The translations under genes were made by a program, and so were the position numbers. Positions 7,742 through 17,372 of a stretch of 64,000 nucleotides of DNA are shown in pieces (position 1 is the stretch's first letter; every line of letters begins with the position of its first letter). The DNA is taken from contig NZ_VMDU01000009.1 of assembly GCF_008271465.1 (NCBI RefSeq), forward strand, positions 1 to 64,000. The letters run 5' to 3'. Source of the DNA: Tabrizicola flagellatus. Its GTDB lineage: Bacteria; Pseudomonadota; Alphaproteobacteria; Rhodobacterales; Rhodobacteraceae. The notes beneath the pieces are model-generated. The model saw only the letters and a program-made list of their open reading frames with translations, had not been told where the DNA came from and did not search any database.

Positions 7742-10700
7742 ATGCCGATGGAAAAGACCTTCAACGCCGCCGAGGCCGAAGCCCGCATCTCGAAGCTCTG
7801 GCTCGACGCCAGGGCCTTCCGCGCCGGCGCCAATGCCAGGCCGGGGCGCCCCACCTTTTCCGTCATGATCCCGCCGCCGAACGTTACCGGCAGCCTTCAC
7901 ATGGGCCATGCCTTCAACAACACGCTGCAGGACATCCTGACGCGCTGGCACCGGATGCAGGGCGACGACACGCTCTGGCAGCCGGGGACGGATCATGCCG
8001 GGATCGCGACCCAGATGGTGACCGAGCGGGAGATGGCGCTGAACCAGGAACCCGACCGCCGCACCATGGGGCGCGAGAAATTCACCGCAAGGGTCTGGGA
8101 ACAGAAGAGAAAGTCGCGCGGGACGATCATCGGCCAGTTGCAGCGGCTGGGCGCTTCCTGCGACTGGGACCGCGAAGCCTTCACCATGTCCGGCGCCCCC
8201 GGCGCACCGGCGGGCGAGGAAGGCAACTTCCACGATGCCGTCATCAAGGTCTTCGTCGATCTCTACAACAAGGGCCTGATCTACCGCGGCAAGCGGCTGG
8301 TGAACTGGGATCCGCATTTCGAGACGGCCATCTCGGACCTCGAGGTCGAGAACATCGAGGTCCCCGGCCACATGTGGCATTTCAAGTATCCGCTCGCGGG
8401 CGGAGAGACCTACATCTACCGCGAGAAGGATGCAGAGGGGAACGTCACCTTCGAGGAAGAGCGCGACTATATCAGCATCGCCACCACCCGGCCCGAGACG
8501 ATGCTGGGCGACGGCGCGGTCGCGGTTCATCCATCGGATGAACGTTACGCGCCAATTGTCGGGAAACTCTGCGAAATTCCGGTGGGACCGAAAGAGCACC
8601 GCCGCCTGATCCCGATCATCGCCGACGAATACCCCGACCCCAATTTCGGCTCGGGCGCGGTGAAGATCACCGGGGCGCATGATTTCAACGACTATGGCGT
8701 GGCCAAGCGCGCGGGCATCCCCTGCTATCGCCTGATGGACACCCGCGCCCGGATGCGCGACGACGGCCTGCCCTACGCCGAAGCCGCCGAGATCGCGGGC
8801 CGCATGTCCCGAGCCTGGCTGGTGGCCAAGGGCTACGCCACCCCCGGCATCGCCGAACAGCCCTTCGAGCTGACCGAGACCGAGATCGACGCCCTGAACC
8901 TCGTCCCCGACGAATTGCGCGGGCTGGACCGGTACGAGGCCCGCAAGCGCGTGGTCGAGCAGATCACGGCCGAGGGGCTGGCGGTCACTCACCTGAAGAA
9001 ATCCGTCGACAAGGAAACCGGCGCCGAGCACCTGGAGCGGGTGCCGTATGTCGAAGCGAAGCCGATCATGCAGCCCTTCGGCGACCGCTCGAAGGTGGTG
9101 ATCGAGCCGATGCTGACCGACCAGTGGTTCGTCGATACCGCCAAGATTGTCGGCCCCGCGCTCGACGCGGTGCGGACGGGCCGGACGAAGATCATCCCGC
9201 CCTCGGGCGAGAAGACCTATTATCACTGGCTGGAAAACATCGAGCCCTGGTGCATCAGCCGCCAGCTGTGGTGGGGGCATCAGATCCCGGTGTGGTATGG
9301 CCTTGACTTGTCCGCCCCCGGCTTCCGCGACGACGAGGGCGATGAGGCGCTGGACGAGGTGGAAATCCTCCGCGTCCTCGGCGACGGCGGATATGTCCAG
9401 CGCGAGGCGATTTACCATTGCGCGGCCGATGTCGGGTCGGTGACGGAACGCTTCCGCGACAGTCTGGCCACCCTGCCCCATCCGCTGAACCATGCGCGCA
9501 TCGTGGAAGTCGCCGACCGCGCGGCGGCGGTAGAGGCCCTTGCCGCCTCGCTTGCGGCTTACGAGGTAGAGCAGGACGCGACCAGGCTGGTCTACCCGAT
9601 CTGGCGCGACGAGGATGTGCTGGACACCTGGTTCTCCTCCGGCCTCTGGCCGATCGGCACGCTCGGCTGGCCGGAACCCACGCCGGAACTGAAGAAATAC
9701 TTCCCCACCTCGGTCCTCGTGACCGGGCAGGACATCCTCTTCTTCTGGGTCGCCCGGATGATGATGATGCAGTTGGCCGTGGTGAACGACGTGCCCTTCC
9801 GCACCGTCTACCTGCATGGCCTCGTCCGCGACGCCAAGGGCAAGAAGATGTCGAAGTCCTTGGGCAACGTCATCGACCCCCTGGAGATCATCGACGAATA
9901 CGGCGCCGATGCGCTGCGGTTCGCCAATGCGGCAATGGCCTCGCTGGGTGGCGTGCTGAAGCTCGACACCCAGCGCATCGCGGGCTACCGCAACTTCGGC
10001 ACCAAGCTCTGGAACGCCTGCCGCTTTGCCGAGATGAACGGGGTCTGGGAAGGTCACGCGACCGGCCCCGCCCCCAGCCCCAAGGCCACCGCGAACAAGT
10101 GGATCATCGGCGAAACCGCCAGGGCTCTGGCCGAGGTCAACGAGGCGCTGGAGAACTTCCGCTTCGACCAGGCGGCGGATGCGCTGTACAAATTCGTCTG
10201 GGGCAAGGTCTGCGACTGGTATGTCGAATTCGCCAAGCCCCTGTTCGACGGCCCCGACGCGCAGGAAACCCGCCAGACCATGGCCTGGGTCCTCGACCAG
10301 TCGATGATCCTGCTGCACCCCTTCATGCCCTTCATCACCGAGGAACTCTGGGGCACCACCGGCAAACGCGAGAAACTCCTGGTCCACACCGACTGGCCGG
10401 AGCTTCCCGCCAGCCTGATCGACCGCGACGCGGAACGCGAAATGACCTTCGTCACCCAGCTCATCGACGACATCCGATCGGCCCGCGCGCAGGTCCATGT
10501 CCCCGTGGGCCTGAAGGCCGACCTGGTGGCGACCAGCCTGACCGACGAGGCCCGCGCGGCCTTCCAGAGGAACGAGGCGCTCATCAAGCGCCTCGCCCGG
10601 GTGGACAATGTCACCGAAGGCGCGGCCCCCAAGGGCAGCATCGCCGTGGCAGCCGAAGGCGCGGCCTTCGCGATCCCGCTGGAGGGTCTGATCGACATCG

Positions 10701-10903
10701 CCGAGGAGAAATCCCGCCTGCAAAAGGCGCTGGACAAGCTGATGAAGGAGATCGGCGGCCTCAAGGGCCGGCTGGAGAACCCGAACTTCGTCAAGTCGGC
10801 CCCAGAGGACGTGGTGATGGAGGCGACCTCGAACCTCGAGGCGCGGCAGGACGAGGCACAGAAGATCCGCGAAGCGTTGGCCCGCCTGGCCGATCTGGGG
10901 TAA
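7742..10903 (+). CDS. valS: Valyl-tRNA synthetase
   Basis: A 1053-residue class I aminoacyl-tRNA synthetase that charges tRNA-Val. The HIGH-type motif is [15 protein letters not shown] (near residue 42) and the KMSKS motif is [10 protein letters not shown] (near residue 700); the tail holds the ValRS coiled coil ([20 protein letters not shown]). The ATG at 7742 is chosen because AAGGGG ends 9 bases upstream, while the ATG at 7733 touches that site. Compared with enteric ValRS (about 950 residues) there is an extra segment around residues 525-620, between GHQIPVWYG and [12 protein letters not shown]. The gene stands alone. Confidence 0.98.
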   Translation: MPMEKTFNAAEAEARISKLWLDARAFRAGANARPGRPTFSVMIPPPNVTGSLHMGHAFNNTLQDILTRWHRMQGDDTLWQPGTDHAGIATQMVTEREMALNQEPDRRTMGREKFTARVWEQKRKSRGTIIGQLQRLGASCDWDREAFTMSGAPGAPAGEEGNFHDAVIKVFVDLYNKGLIYRGKRLVNWDPHFETAISDLEVENIEVPGHMWHFKYPLAGGETYIYREKDAEGNVTFEEERDYISIATTRPETMLGDGAVAVHPSDERYAPIVGKLCEIPVGPKEHRRLIPIIADEYPDPNFGSGAVKITGAHDFNDYGVAKRAGIPCYRLMDTRARMRDDGLPYAEAAEIAGRMSRAWLVAKGYATPGIAEQPFELTETEIDALNLVPDELRGLDRYEARKRVVEQITAEGLAVTHLKKSVDKETGAEHLERVPYVEAKPIMQPFGDRSKVVIEPMLTDQWFVDTAKIVGPALDAVRTGRTKIIPPSGEKTYYHWLENIEPWCISRQLWWGHQIPVWYGLDLSAPGFRDDEGDEALDEVEILRVLGDGGYVQREAIYHCAADVGSVTERFRDSLATLPHPLNHARIVEVADRAAAVEALAASLAAYEVEQDATRLVYPIWRDEDVLDTWFSSGLWPIGTLGWPEPTPELKKYFPTSVLVTGQDILFFWVARMMMMQLAVVNDVPFRTVYLHGLVRDAKGKKMSKSLGNVIDPLEIIDEYGADALRFANAAMASLGGVLKLDTQRIAGYRNFGTKLWNACRFAEMNGVWEGHATGPAPSPKATANKWIIGETARALAEVNEALENFRFDQAADALYKFVWGKVCDWYVEFAKPLFDGPDAQETRQTMAWVLDQSMILLHPFMPFITEELWGTTGKREKLLVHTDWPELPASLIDRDAEREMTFVTQLIDDIRSARAQVHVPVGLKADLVATSLTDEARAAFQRNEALIKRLARVDNVTEGAAPKGSIAVAAEGAAFAIPLEGLIDIAEEKSRLQKALDKLMKEIGGLKGRLENPNFVKSAPEDVVMEATSNLEARQDEAQKIREALARLADLG

Positions 10904-10919
10904 GGAAGTCGGACCCAAG

Positions 10920-10964
10920 CCTTTCCGGGGCCGATGCGTCACAACGATGCCAACCCCGGAAAGG
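10920..10964 (+). promoter_or_regulatory. Perfect 11-bp inverted repeat that hides the next gene's ribosome site
   Basis: CCTTTCCGGGG (10920-10930) and CCCCGGAAAGG (10954-10964) are exact reverse complements around a 23-base loop. The second arm contains the GGAAAGG ribosome site of the gene starting at 10973. It also lies 16 bases after the valS stop, so it could end valS transcription, although no T-run follows. Confidence 0.6.
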
Positions 10965-10972
10965 ATCCACCC

Positions 10973-11383
10973 ATGCGCCTTGCCCTCGCCATCCTTGCCT
11001 TTTCCAGCCTTGCCTCATCCTCCGGCGCCTTGACACCGGAGGTCTTTCCGCAGTTGCGCCTTCCCGGCGGCGAGCCGACGAGGGTTCCGGGGACCGACAT
11101 CACGCTGACCCTGACCGAGGTCGAGGATCAGCGCTGCCCGACCGGGGTGGATTGCGTCTGGGAGGGGATGATCCGGGTCCATCTTGCCGTCATGCACGAT
11201 GGGGCAGTTCAGGACATCACGCTCTGCAACCGCTGCGAGGATGCTGCGGATCTTTCCGCAGCCGCGGGACAAACCTTCGGACTCGTCGGTCTTGCGCCCT
11301 CGACAGAAGCGCTGGCCAAGCTGGGCAGGACGCCCGAGTTGACCGATTACACGCTGACGGTGAACTACGGCCCGGCAGACTGA
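10973..11383 (+). CDS. Secreted small protein of unknown function
   Basis: A 136-residue protein with an N-terminal signal peptide (MRLALAILAFSSLASSSGA, probable cleavage near residue 19). The mature part is beta-rich and contains two cysteine pairs, in VEDQRCPTGVDCVWEG and ITLCNRCEDA, which could form disulphides in the periplasm. I recognise the QRCPTGVDCVWEG motif as common in small exported alphaproteobacterial proteins of unknown role. The start at 10973 follows a ribosome site 8 bases upstream; an ATG at 10934 in the hairpin loop is less likely. It may be co-transcribed with the DUF1992 gene downstream. Confidence 0.75.
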   Translation: MRLALAILAFSSLASSSGALTPEVFPQLRLPGGEPTRVPGTDITLTLTEVEDQRCPTGVDCVWEGMIRVHLAVMHDGAVQDITLCNRCEDAADLSAAAGQTFGLVGLAPSTEALAKLGRTPELTDYTLTVNYGPAD

Positions 11384-11435
11384 GACCTTGCTCCTGCCGG
11401 TGGAACCGGTCACAGTCGGGCTGGGAGGCGTTGCG

Positions 11436-11765
11436 ATGTCCTGGCTCTCGCGTCTTGCGGAACGGCAGATCCAGAAGGCCCGTCTGAAGGGGCAGTTGCA
11501 GGGGCTTGAGGGCGAAGGCAAGCCGCTGCCCGACCGGCCGGGCGATGCCTTTGTCTCTCCCGGAGATGCGGTGGGGTTCCGCATCATGGCGCAGGCGGGG
11601 GTCCTGCCCGAGGAGATCACCCTGAAGAAACAGGTCGCCGCCCAGCGGGAGCGGCTCCAGGCCCTGACCGACGAAGCCGAGCGCAAGGCCGCGATGGCCG
11701 AACTGGCACGGCTGGAGATGTTGCAGGCCATTGCCGAGGAATCGCGCCGCAGGTTCCTGCGCTGA
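11436..11765 (+). CDS. DUF1992 (DnaJ C-28-like) protein
   Basis: A 109-residue protein of the DUF1992 family, related to the conserved domain of human DNAJC28 but without a J domain. Family marks are LAERQIQKA at residues 6-14, GEGKPLP, and the FRIMAQAGVLPEEITLKKQV stretch around residue 45. The rest is a charged helix (residues 60-105) likely to form a coiled coil. The start at 11436 follows a GGGAGG site. The role is unknown; E. coli YbhQ/YjdI-type names do not apply. Confidence 0.85.
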   Translation: MSWLSRLAERQIQKARLKGQLQGLEGEGKPLPDRPGDAFVSPGDAVGFRIMAQAGVLPEEITLKKQVAAQRERLQALTDEAERKAAMAELARLEMLQAIAEESRRRFLR

Positions 11766-11805
11766 GGCTTGCGTGTCGCCCCCGGCCCGTGCCAGCCTCC
11801 CGGCC

Positions 11806-12906
11806 ATGAGCCGTTTCCTGACCCACCATGCCGCCGCCCTTCCCTCCACCGTTCCCTTCACCGGCCCCGAGGCGCTGGAGCGCAGGACCGGCATCCCCTT
11901 CCGCGCCCGGCTTGGGGCGAACGAAAGCCTGTTCGGCCCCTCCCCCCGGGCCATCGCCGCGATGAAGGCGGTGGCCGAGGACGCCTGGATGTATGGCGAT
12001 CCGGAAAATCACGATCTGAAACAGGCGCTTGCCGCGCATAACCGGGTAACGCCAAGCCACATCGCCGTCGGGCCGGGGATTGACGGGCTTCTGGGCCTGG
12101 TCTGCCGGCTGGTCCTGGAACCGGGGACGCCGGTTGTCACCAGCCTGGGGGCCTATCCGACCTTCAACTTCCACGTCGCAGGCTATGGTGGCGCCCTGAC
12201 CCGCGTGCCCTACCGCGGCGATCACGAAGACCCGGAGGCTCTGCTGGCCGCGGCGGCATCGACGGGTGCGCGGCTGATCTACCTGGCCAATCCGGACAAC
12301 CCGATGGGCAGCCATCATCCGGCGGCGGTAATCGAGGACATGGTGGCGAACCTGCCGGAGCAGACGCTCCTGATCCTTGACGAGGCCTATGCCGACCTTG
12401 CGCCGCCGGGCACGGTGCCCGACATCCCGGCCGACCATCCGCAGGTCATCCGGATGCGCACCTTTTCCAAGGGCTACGGGCTGGCAGGCGCCCGTGTCGG
12501 CTATGCGATCACCAACCCGGACCTGGCGCTGGCCTTCGACAAGGTGCGCGATCATTTCGGCATGGGCCGCATCTCCCAGGCCGGGGCGCTGGCGGCGCTG
12601 GCGGACCAGGACTGGCTGCGCAGCGTTCAGGCCCGAACCCTGGCCGCCCGCGCCCGGCTGGCGGCCATTGCCGAGAAGAACGGGTTGCGCCCCCTGCCCT
12701 CGGCCACCAACTTCGTGACCATCGACTGCGGACGGGACGGAAACCACGCCCGCAGGGTGCTGGAGGCGCTGGCCATGCGGGGCGTGTTCATCAGGATGCC
12801 CGGTGTCGCGCCGCTGGACCGCTGCATAAGGATCAGTCTCGGTGAGGACCCGGCGCTTGATATTCTTGAAGAAGCACTTCCCGCCGCGCTGCAGGACGCT
12901 ACCTGA
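11806..12906 (+). CDS. PLP-dependent aminotransferase, histidinol-phosphate aminotransferase-like
   Basis: A 366-residue fold-type I aminotransferase (class I/II). The PLP lysine is Lys222 in TFSKGYGLAGARVGY, with the ANPDNPMG and LDEAYADLA motifs before it. It is closest in layout to HisC, which swaps the amino group of histidinol phosphate and glutamate, but no other his genes are near and the N-terminus (RLGANESLFGPSP) is that of a HisC-like subgroup found in addition to true HisC. So it may act on an aromatic amino acid or another substrate. The ATG at 11806 matches the family start. It meets a convergent gene end-to-end at 12906/12907. Confidence 0.88.
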   Translation: MSRFLTHHAAALPSTVPFTGPEALERRTGIPFRARLGANESLFGPSPRAIAAMKAVAEDAWMYGDPENHDLKQALAAHNRVTPSHIAVGPGIDGLLGLVCRLVLEPGTPVVTSLGAYPTFNFHVAGYGGALTRVPYRGDHEDPEALLAAAASTGARLIYLANPDNPMGSHHPAAVIEDMVANLPEQTLLILDEAYADLAPPGTVPDIPADHPQVIRMRTFSKGYGLAGARVGYAITNPDLALAFDKVRDHFGMGRISQAGALAALADQDWLRSVQARTLAARARLAAIAEKNGLRPLPSATNFVTIDCGRDGNHARRVLEALAMRGVFIRMPGVAPLDRCIRISLGEDPALDILEEALPAALQDAT

Positions 12907-13290
12907 TCACTCGGCGGCGAGGTCAGGTTTCGCCGGTCCGACGGCCGGGGCCCTGCCGAGTGCCGGTGTCTCGGCCGGGCCAAGTCTGGGTGCAGCAGGC
13001 ACCGGATCCTGCAAGAGCAGTCGGCCACCGGACGACGCCGTGCCGGCAGACGCGCCAGAAAGGATCCGACGGAAAACCAGAACATTCTGGAACGTTGTCT
13101 TGGTGCCGGTCAGCCCGACCCTTTCGTCGCAAGGCAAGGTGTCCGCGCGGACGTAATCCCACCCCTCGGCGCCAAGTTCGTTCATCAGGTTGGTAAGAGC
13201 CAGGGCAAAGCGATCCTCGGTGGTCTTGACCCCGCGCGCCTTTTCGCCTCGCCTGGGTGCCGGAATGACCTTGAACTCGAAACGCTGCAT
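12907..13290 (-). CDS. DUF4177-containing protein
   Basis: A 127-residue protein whose first 75 residues match DUF4177: MQRFEFKVIPAPRRG, then LGAEGWDYVRADTLPCDE. The region after residue 90 is alanine/proline-rich and disordered. I chose the ATG at 13290 because it gives the normal DUF4177 N-terminus; an upstream frame adds an unlike extension. The family is small, cytosolic and without a known function. It is convergent with the aminotransferase gene, its stop adjoining that gene's stop. Confidence 0.8.
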   Translation of the reverse strand: MQRFEFKVIPAPRRGEKARGVKTTEDRFALALTNLMNELGAEGWDYVRADTLPCDERVGLTGTKTTFQNVLVFRRILSGASAGTASSGGRLLLQDPVPAAPRLGPAETPALGRAPAVGPAKPDLAAE

Positions 13291-13400
13291 CGGGTCTCTC
13301 CCGTCCCTGTCCGCAGGAAGACATAGGAGATTCTGCGGCTTGCCGCAAATCACGCCGAGTTTTTCCGGCAGAAGCGCGCCAGATCGGCCACAGCCGGAGG

Positions 13401-14912
13401 TCAGAGACCCAGCTTGGCCGCCACCATGGCATTGACCGTCGCCGGATTGGCCTTGCCGCCGGTTGCCTTGATGACCTGGCCGGTGAACCAGCCGGCGAGC
13501 TTCGGATTTGCCTTGGCTTTCTCGACCTGCTCGGGGTTCGCGGCGATGATCTGGTCCACCGCCGCCTCGATTGCGCCGGTGTCGGTGACCTGCTTCATCC
13601 CTCGGGTTTCCACGATCTCTGCCGGGTCGCCGCCTTCGGTATAGACGATCTCGAACAGGTCCTTGGCAATCTTGCCGCTGATCGTGCCGGCGGCGATCAG
13701 GTCGATGATCCCGCCCAGCTGGGCGGCCGAGACCGGGCTTTCGGTGATGTCGTGGCCTTCCTTCTTCAGCCGGCCGAACAGTTCGTTGATGACCCAGTTC
13801 GCCGCCATCTTGCCGTCGCGGCCCCTGGCCACCGCGTCGAAATAGTTCGCCGCGTCGAGTTCGGCCGTCAGCACATTGGCGTCGTAGTCGGTCAGCCCGT
13901 AATCCGCCATGAAGCGCGCCTTCTTGGCGTCCGGCAGTTCCGGCATCCGCGCCTTGATGTCATCCACCCAGGCCTGCTCGATCTCCAGAGGCAAGAGGTC
14001 GGGGTCGGGGAAATAGCGGTAGTCGTGCGCCTCTTCCTTCGACCGCATCGAGCGTGTCTCGCCCCTGTCGGGGTCATAGAGCCGGGTTTCCTGCACGACC
14101 TCTCCGCCGTCCTCCAGGATGGCGATCTGACGCCGGGCCTCGTACTCGATCGCCTGCTGGATGAAGCGCATCGAGTTCATGTTCTTGATCTCGCAGCGGG
14201 TGCCGAGATGGCTGAAATCCTGCGTCTCCTGATACTTCTCGTATGCGCCCGGGCGGCAGACGCTGACGTTCACGTCCGCGCGCAGGTTGCCGTTCTGCAT
14301 GTTGCCGTCGCAGGTGCCAAGATACCGCAGGATCTGGCGCAGCTTGGTGACATAGGCCGCCGCTTCCTCCGGCCCCCGGATATCCGGGCGGCTGACGATC
14401 TCCATCAGCGCGACACCGGTGCGGTTGAAATCGACGAAGGAAAGGTTCGGGTCCATGTCGTGGATCGACTTGCCCGCGTCCTGTTCCAGATGGATGCGTT
14501 CGATCCGCACCCGGCGGGCGATGCCGGGGCCCATCTCGACGATCACCTCGCCCTCGCCGACGATCGGGTGGTAGAGCTGGCTGATCTGGTAGCCCTGCGG
14601 CAGGTCGGGGTAGAAATAGTTCTTGCGGTCGAAGGCCGAGACGAGATTGATCTGCGCCTTCAGCCCAAGCCCGGTGCGCACCGCCTGTTCGACGCAGAAT
14701 TCGTTGATGACGGGCAACATCCCCGGCATCGCCGCATCGACGAAGGAGACATTGGAATTGGGCTCCGCCCCGAAGGCGGTGGAGGCGCCGGAGAACAGCT
14801 TGGCATTCGAGGACACCTGGGCATGGATCTCCATGCCGATCACCAGTTCCCAGTCGTGCCTGGCCCCGGCGATCACCTTGGGCGCGGGCGCGGTATAGGT
14901 CAGGTCAAGCAT
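13401..14912 (-). CDS. gatB: Asp-tRNA(Asn)/Glu-tRNA(Gln) amidotransferase subunit B
   Basis: A 503-residue GatB. With GatA and GatC it turns mischarged Glu-tRNA(Gln), and in many bacteria Asp-tRNA(Asn), into the correct amide form. The N-terminal catalytic core begins with [12 protein letters not shown] and includes the kinase-like LPQGYQISQ and the LNRTGV-type motif ([16 protein letters not shown]); the C-terminal YqeY-like tail domain runs from about residue 360. Length is normal for the group. gatA and gatC are not adjacent in this window. The start at 14912 fits the family. Confidence 0.97.
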   Translation of the reverse strand: MLDLTYTAPAPKVIAGARHDWELVIGMEIHAQVSSNAKLFSGASTAFGAEPNSNVSFVDAAMPGMLPVINEFCVEQAVRTGLGLKAQINLVSAFDRKNYFYPDLPQGYQISQLYHPIVGEGEVIVEMGPGIARRVRIERIHLEQDAGKSIHDMDPNLSFVDFNRTGVALMEIVSRPDIRGPEEAAAYVTKLRQILRYLGTCDGNMQNGNLRADVNVSVCRPGAYEKYQETQDFSHLGTRCEIKNMNSMRFIQQAIEYEARRQIAILEDGGEVVQETRLYDPDRGETRSMRSKEEAHDYRYFPDPDLLPLEIEQAWVDDIKARMPELPDAKKARFMADYGLTDYDANVLTAELDAANYFDAVARGRDGKMAANWVINELFGRLKKEGHDITESPVSAAQLGGIIDLIAAGTISGKIAKDLFEIVYTEGGDPAEIVETRGMKQVTDTGAIEAAVDQIIAANPEQVEKAKANPKLAGWFTGQVIKATGGKANPATVNAMVAAKLGL

Positions 14913-14980
14913 GGGTCGCCTCCGGCTGCGGTCTTGCCGGCCGGTTTAGGCCGCGCGGGGCGGCAGGGCAAGAGGATGCG

Positions 14981-16189
14981 TCAGGTGCGCCGGACCAGGG
15001 TGCCCAGACCCTCGCCACGCCGCACGATGCGTGCGCCACGCTTCAGGGCCGGGCCGAAGACCTCGGCCATGGCGAAGACCAGGCTTTCGGGCCCCTTCGT
15101 CCAGCAATCCATCTGCACCTCGCGCAGCCTGTTCCAGAGCACGTCCGACAGCGCGGCGCGAACCTTGGTCAGCTGCCACGCCGTTTCGGCACCGCCCTTG
15201 CGGTAGTCGATCGCAAGGTTGGACAACAGATGCGCCGCGATGTTGGCCCGCTGCTGGCAGCCGGTCGCGGACTGGTAATCGGCGATCGCCTCGCAGAAGT
15301 ATTCAAGGTCGACCGTCGGCGAGAGGTCGCCCAGGACATCGACCGCGGTGATGTGGTAGATGGCATAGGCCGCCTTGCCGGTGACGCCCTGCGTCATCCG
15401 CACGGCGCGGCGGGCCTCGCGTTCGAAGCCCTCCAGCGAGCCATGCCTGCCCGGCAGCATGTCCACCGCATGCGCGGCGTGGGCCTGTGCATCCTCGGGG
15501 TCAAGATCGACCCAGTCCTCATACCATTCGCGGCAGACCGAGCCGCCATCCTCGATCCCGGGCAGCAGCGCATAGCGGGTCGCGGCCAGAAGAGGGGACA
15601 TCTCCTCGATCGGGTCGAACTCCGTGACCAGCGCCTCGGCGCGGTCGTAGTGCGCGGTACACTCGGCCCAGATCTCGCGGGACATCTGGCCTTCCGGGAC
15701 GGACATGCGCCGGGCCCGGGCCAGGTCGATATGAGCCTGGGCAAGGACCTGGGCAGCGCAGTAGTCGTCCCTGTTGCCCTCGTAAAGGCTTTCAAGCGCC
15801 GCAAGCCCGTCCCGCGCGGCGGTCCAGTTGTGCGCGGCAATGGCGACGGACAGGCGGGCACGCATGCCCTCGCTGATCAGCGGCGCCACGCGATGCCCAC
15901 CGGAGGCCATCACCCGTTCCTGGTCGGTGTAGCGCAGGGCCTCGAGAAGGTCCACCCACTCCCCGGCCGCCGCCATCGCGGCGTGGTCGTCGCGCACGCA
16001 GTCCCATTCCGTGCGTTCGGCGCCGATCCGCAGCACCGGCGCGTCAAGCCGGGAGAGCACCTGCTCGGCCGTCAGCCCGTCCGGCATAGGCGCCGAGGAT
16101 CGCAGCGGCGACCGCAGCGCTACGGCATCTTCTTGCCGACTGCGACCCGTCCGGGTTTTCACATGCAGCAGTGACGGTGTAACCAGCAT
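14981..16189 (-). CDS. Conserved helical protein of unknown function
   Basis: A 402-residue, mostly alpha-helical protein with no family I can name. The sequence has TPR-like helix pairs between residues 90 and 330 (for example RLSVAIAAHNWTAARDGLAA and AHYDRAEALVTEFDPIEEMS), suggesting an alpha-solenoid. No signal peptide or membrane segment is seen. I use the ATG at 16189 because GGAGGG lies 8 bases upstream; a second ATG at 16087 would remove a poorly conserved 34-residue head. It is divergent from the lytic transglycosylase gene. Confidence 0.65.
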   Translation of the reverse strand: MLVTPSLLHVKTRTGRSRQEDAVALRSPLRSSAPMPDGLTAEQVLSRLDAPVLRIGAERTEWDCVRDDHAAMAAAGEWVDLLEALRYTDQERVMASGGHRVAPLISEGMRARLSVAIAAHNWTAARDGLAALESLYEGNRDDYCAAQVLAQAHIDLARARRMSVPEGQMSREIWAECTAHYDRAEALVTEFDPIEEMSPLLAATRYALLPGIEDGGSVCREWYEDWVDLDPEDAQAHAAHAVDMLPGRHGSLEGFEREARRAVRMTQGVTGKAAYAIYHITAVDVLGDLSPTVDLEYFCEAIADYQSATGCQQRANIAAHLLSNLAIDYRKGGAETAWQLTKVRAALSDVLWNRLREVQMDCWTKGPESLVFAMAEVFGPALKRGARIVRRGEGLGTLVRRT

Positions 16190-16276
16190 CGACTCGCCCT
16201 CCGGGCAGGGAGCGCCTGCCTTGCGCGCAACCTGCCGGCGGATCGGGGCGAAAAAAGGGAAATGCAGTGATTTTCG

Positions 16277-16288
16277 GGTGACGTCACC
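16277..16288. promoter_or_regulatory. Perfect 12-bp palindrome abutting the transglycosylase start codon
   Basis: GGTGACGTCACC occupies 16277-16288, and the ATG begins at the next base. No Shine-Dalgarno sequence can be seen upstream, so the palindrome takes the place where one would lie. It might be an operator or an RNA stem. Confidence 0.4.
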
Positions 16289-16882
16289 ATGCTGGTTCGT
16301 GGAATTATCGGATTGTTTGCAGCGGCTTCCCTGGTGGGTTGCGTGAAGACCGAACCGGTCGAACCCATGGCTTTCGTCGCGCCTCCGATGCAGTGGGACC
16401 ATCATCCGGAAGGAGATGAATGGACCGAATCGACGCTGCTTGCCCTTTCGACGAAGGATCAGATGCTGTCCGAACGGGTGCCCGCCGATATCGAGACGTG
16501 GTGCCCGGGATATGAAACCGCCTCGGTGCCAGAGCGCCGCGCCTTCTGGGCTGGCCTCCTGTCGGCGGTCGCGAAATACGAAAGCACGTGGAACGAGAAG
16601 GCGTCGGGCGGCGGCGGGCGCTGGATCGGGCTGATGCAGATCTCGCCCCGGTCGGCGGCGAACTACGGCTGCGAGGCGACCTCGGTGGGCGCGCTGAAGG
16701 ACGGCGAGGCGAACCTCGAATGCGCGGTCGAAATCATGTCGAGGCAGGTTGCCCGGGACGGTCTGGTGGCCGGTGGCGGCAATCGGGGCATCGGGCGCGA
16801 CTGGGCACCGCTGCGGTCGAACGAGAAGCGGTCGGCGATGGCGGCCTGGACCCGGGCGCAGCCCTATTGCCAGGCCGGGTGA
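16289..16882 (+). CDS. Lytic transglycosylase-like (SLT domain) lipoprotein
   Basis: A 197-residue protein with a lipoprotein signal (lipobox SLVGC, Cys18) and an SLT/lysozyme-like domain from about residue 85. The probable catalytic glutamate is Glu98 in AVAKYEST, followed by the GLMQISP motif that lines the sugar-binding cleft. Such enzymes cleave peptidoglycan in the periplasm, here probably anchored to the outer membrane. The GRWIGLMQIS context contains all the main family positions. No flagellar or secretion genes are adjacent, so a general wall-remodelling role is more likely than an assembly role. Confidence 0.85.
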   Translation: MLVRGIIGLFAAASLVGCVKTEPVEPMAFVAPPMQWDHHPEGDEWTESTLLALSTKDQMLSERVPADIETWCPGYETASVPERRAFWAGLLSAVAKYESTWNEKASGGGGRWIGLMQISPRSAANYGCEATSVGALKDGEANLECAVEIMSRQVARDGLVAGGGNRGIGRDWAPLRSNEKRSAMAAWTRAQPYCQAG

Positions 16883-17118
16883 CCGGCTCCGACGAAGCGG
16901 TGGAAACTCTCGGCGCCGCCGATCTTCAGGAGCCGCACGTTCAGGCACGCGAGACCGCATCTTGCGTCGTCAGCTTCGCAGATCTGCGAGACCCCGAGCG
17001 CGCGGCATCTTCCGCGGCGTCCGGGGGCTGATGCAGGTGCAACCGAAGACTGCATAGCAGCCAGTTGTCCAGTTGAACGCCGAGGGGCGAACCCCGAGGA
17101 GGCGACCGTCAGGTCCGG

Positions 17119-17301
17119 TTATTCCGGCGCTCTCACGGGGTGGGCGCCAGACTTGCGAGGACGGCCGAAGCGCCGGGCCAGGGCGCCCGGGTCCCGGACC
17201 GATCGGGTCCATTCGCGGATCGCATGGGAAACGGCCCCGGCGTTGATGATCCAGAAGTAACAGCCGGCCATCAGGACCAGCATGGCGATGATATACGACA
17301 T
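17119..17301 (-). CDS. Small single-pass membrane protein, unknown
   Basis: A 60-residue frame beginning MSYIIAMLVLMAGCYFWIIN, a strong membrane helix at residues 3-20, followed by a basic, cytoplasmic tail (RRFGRPRKSG). An AGGGG ribosome site lies 8 bases before the ATG. It has no recognised family and is too short to judge by homology from sequence alone, but the helix and ribosome site together support a real gene. It is upstream of and co-oriented away from pepN; 16883-17118 before it shows only a short GGGG-CGAA-CCCC hairpin. Confidence 0.5.
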   Translation of the reverse strand: MSYIIAMLVLMAGCYFWIINAGAVSHAIREWTRSVRDPGALARRFGRPRKSGAHPVRAPE

Positions 17302-17372
17302 TGCTTGTCCCCTTGCGCAATTGCAGGCTGCATAGCCGGACAGATTGGCAACTTTATGGCACGCCGGGCGCC

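Noticed and set aside
7628-10942. A very long minus-strand open frame (over 1100 codons) opposite valS
   Set aside because: It is a mirror of valS caused by high GC at third codon positions; no ribosome site, domain or sensible protein composition is seen.
16864-17055. Minus-strand 63-codon frame with several cysteines after the small membrane protein
   Set aside because: It overlaps the transglycosylase end, lacks a ribosome site and has no recognisable features.
16883-17118. Non-coding RNA in the gap after the transglycosylase gene
   Set aside because: Only a 4-bp GGGG-CGAA-CCCC hairpin and short direct repeats are present, not enough to support an RNA gene.
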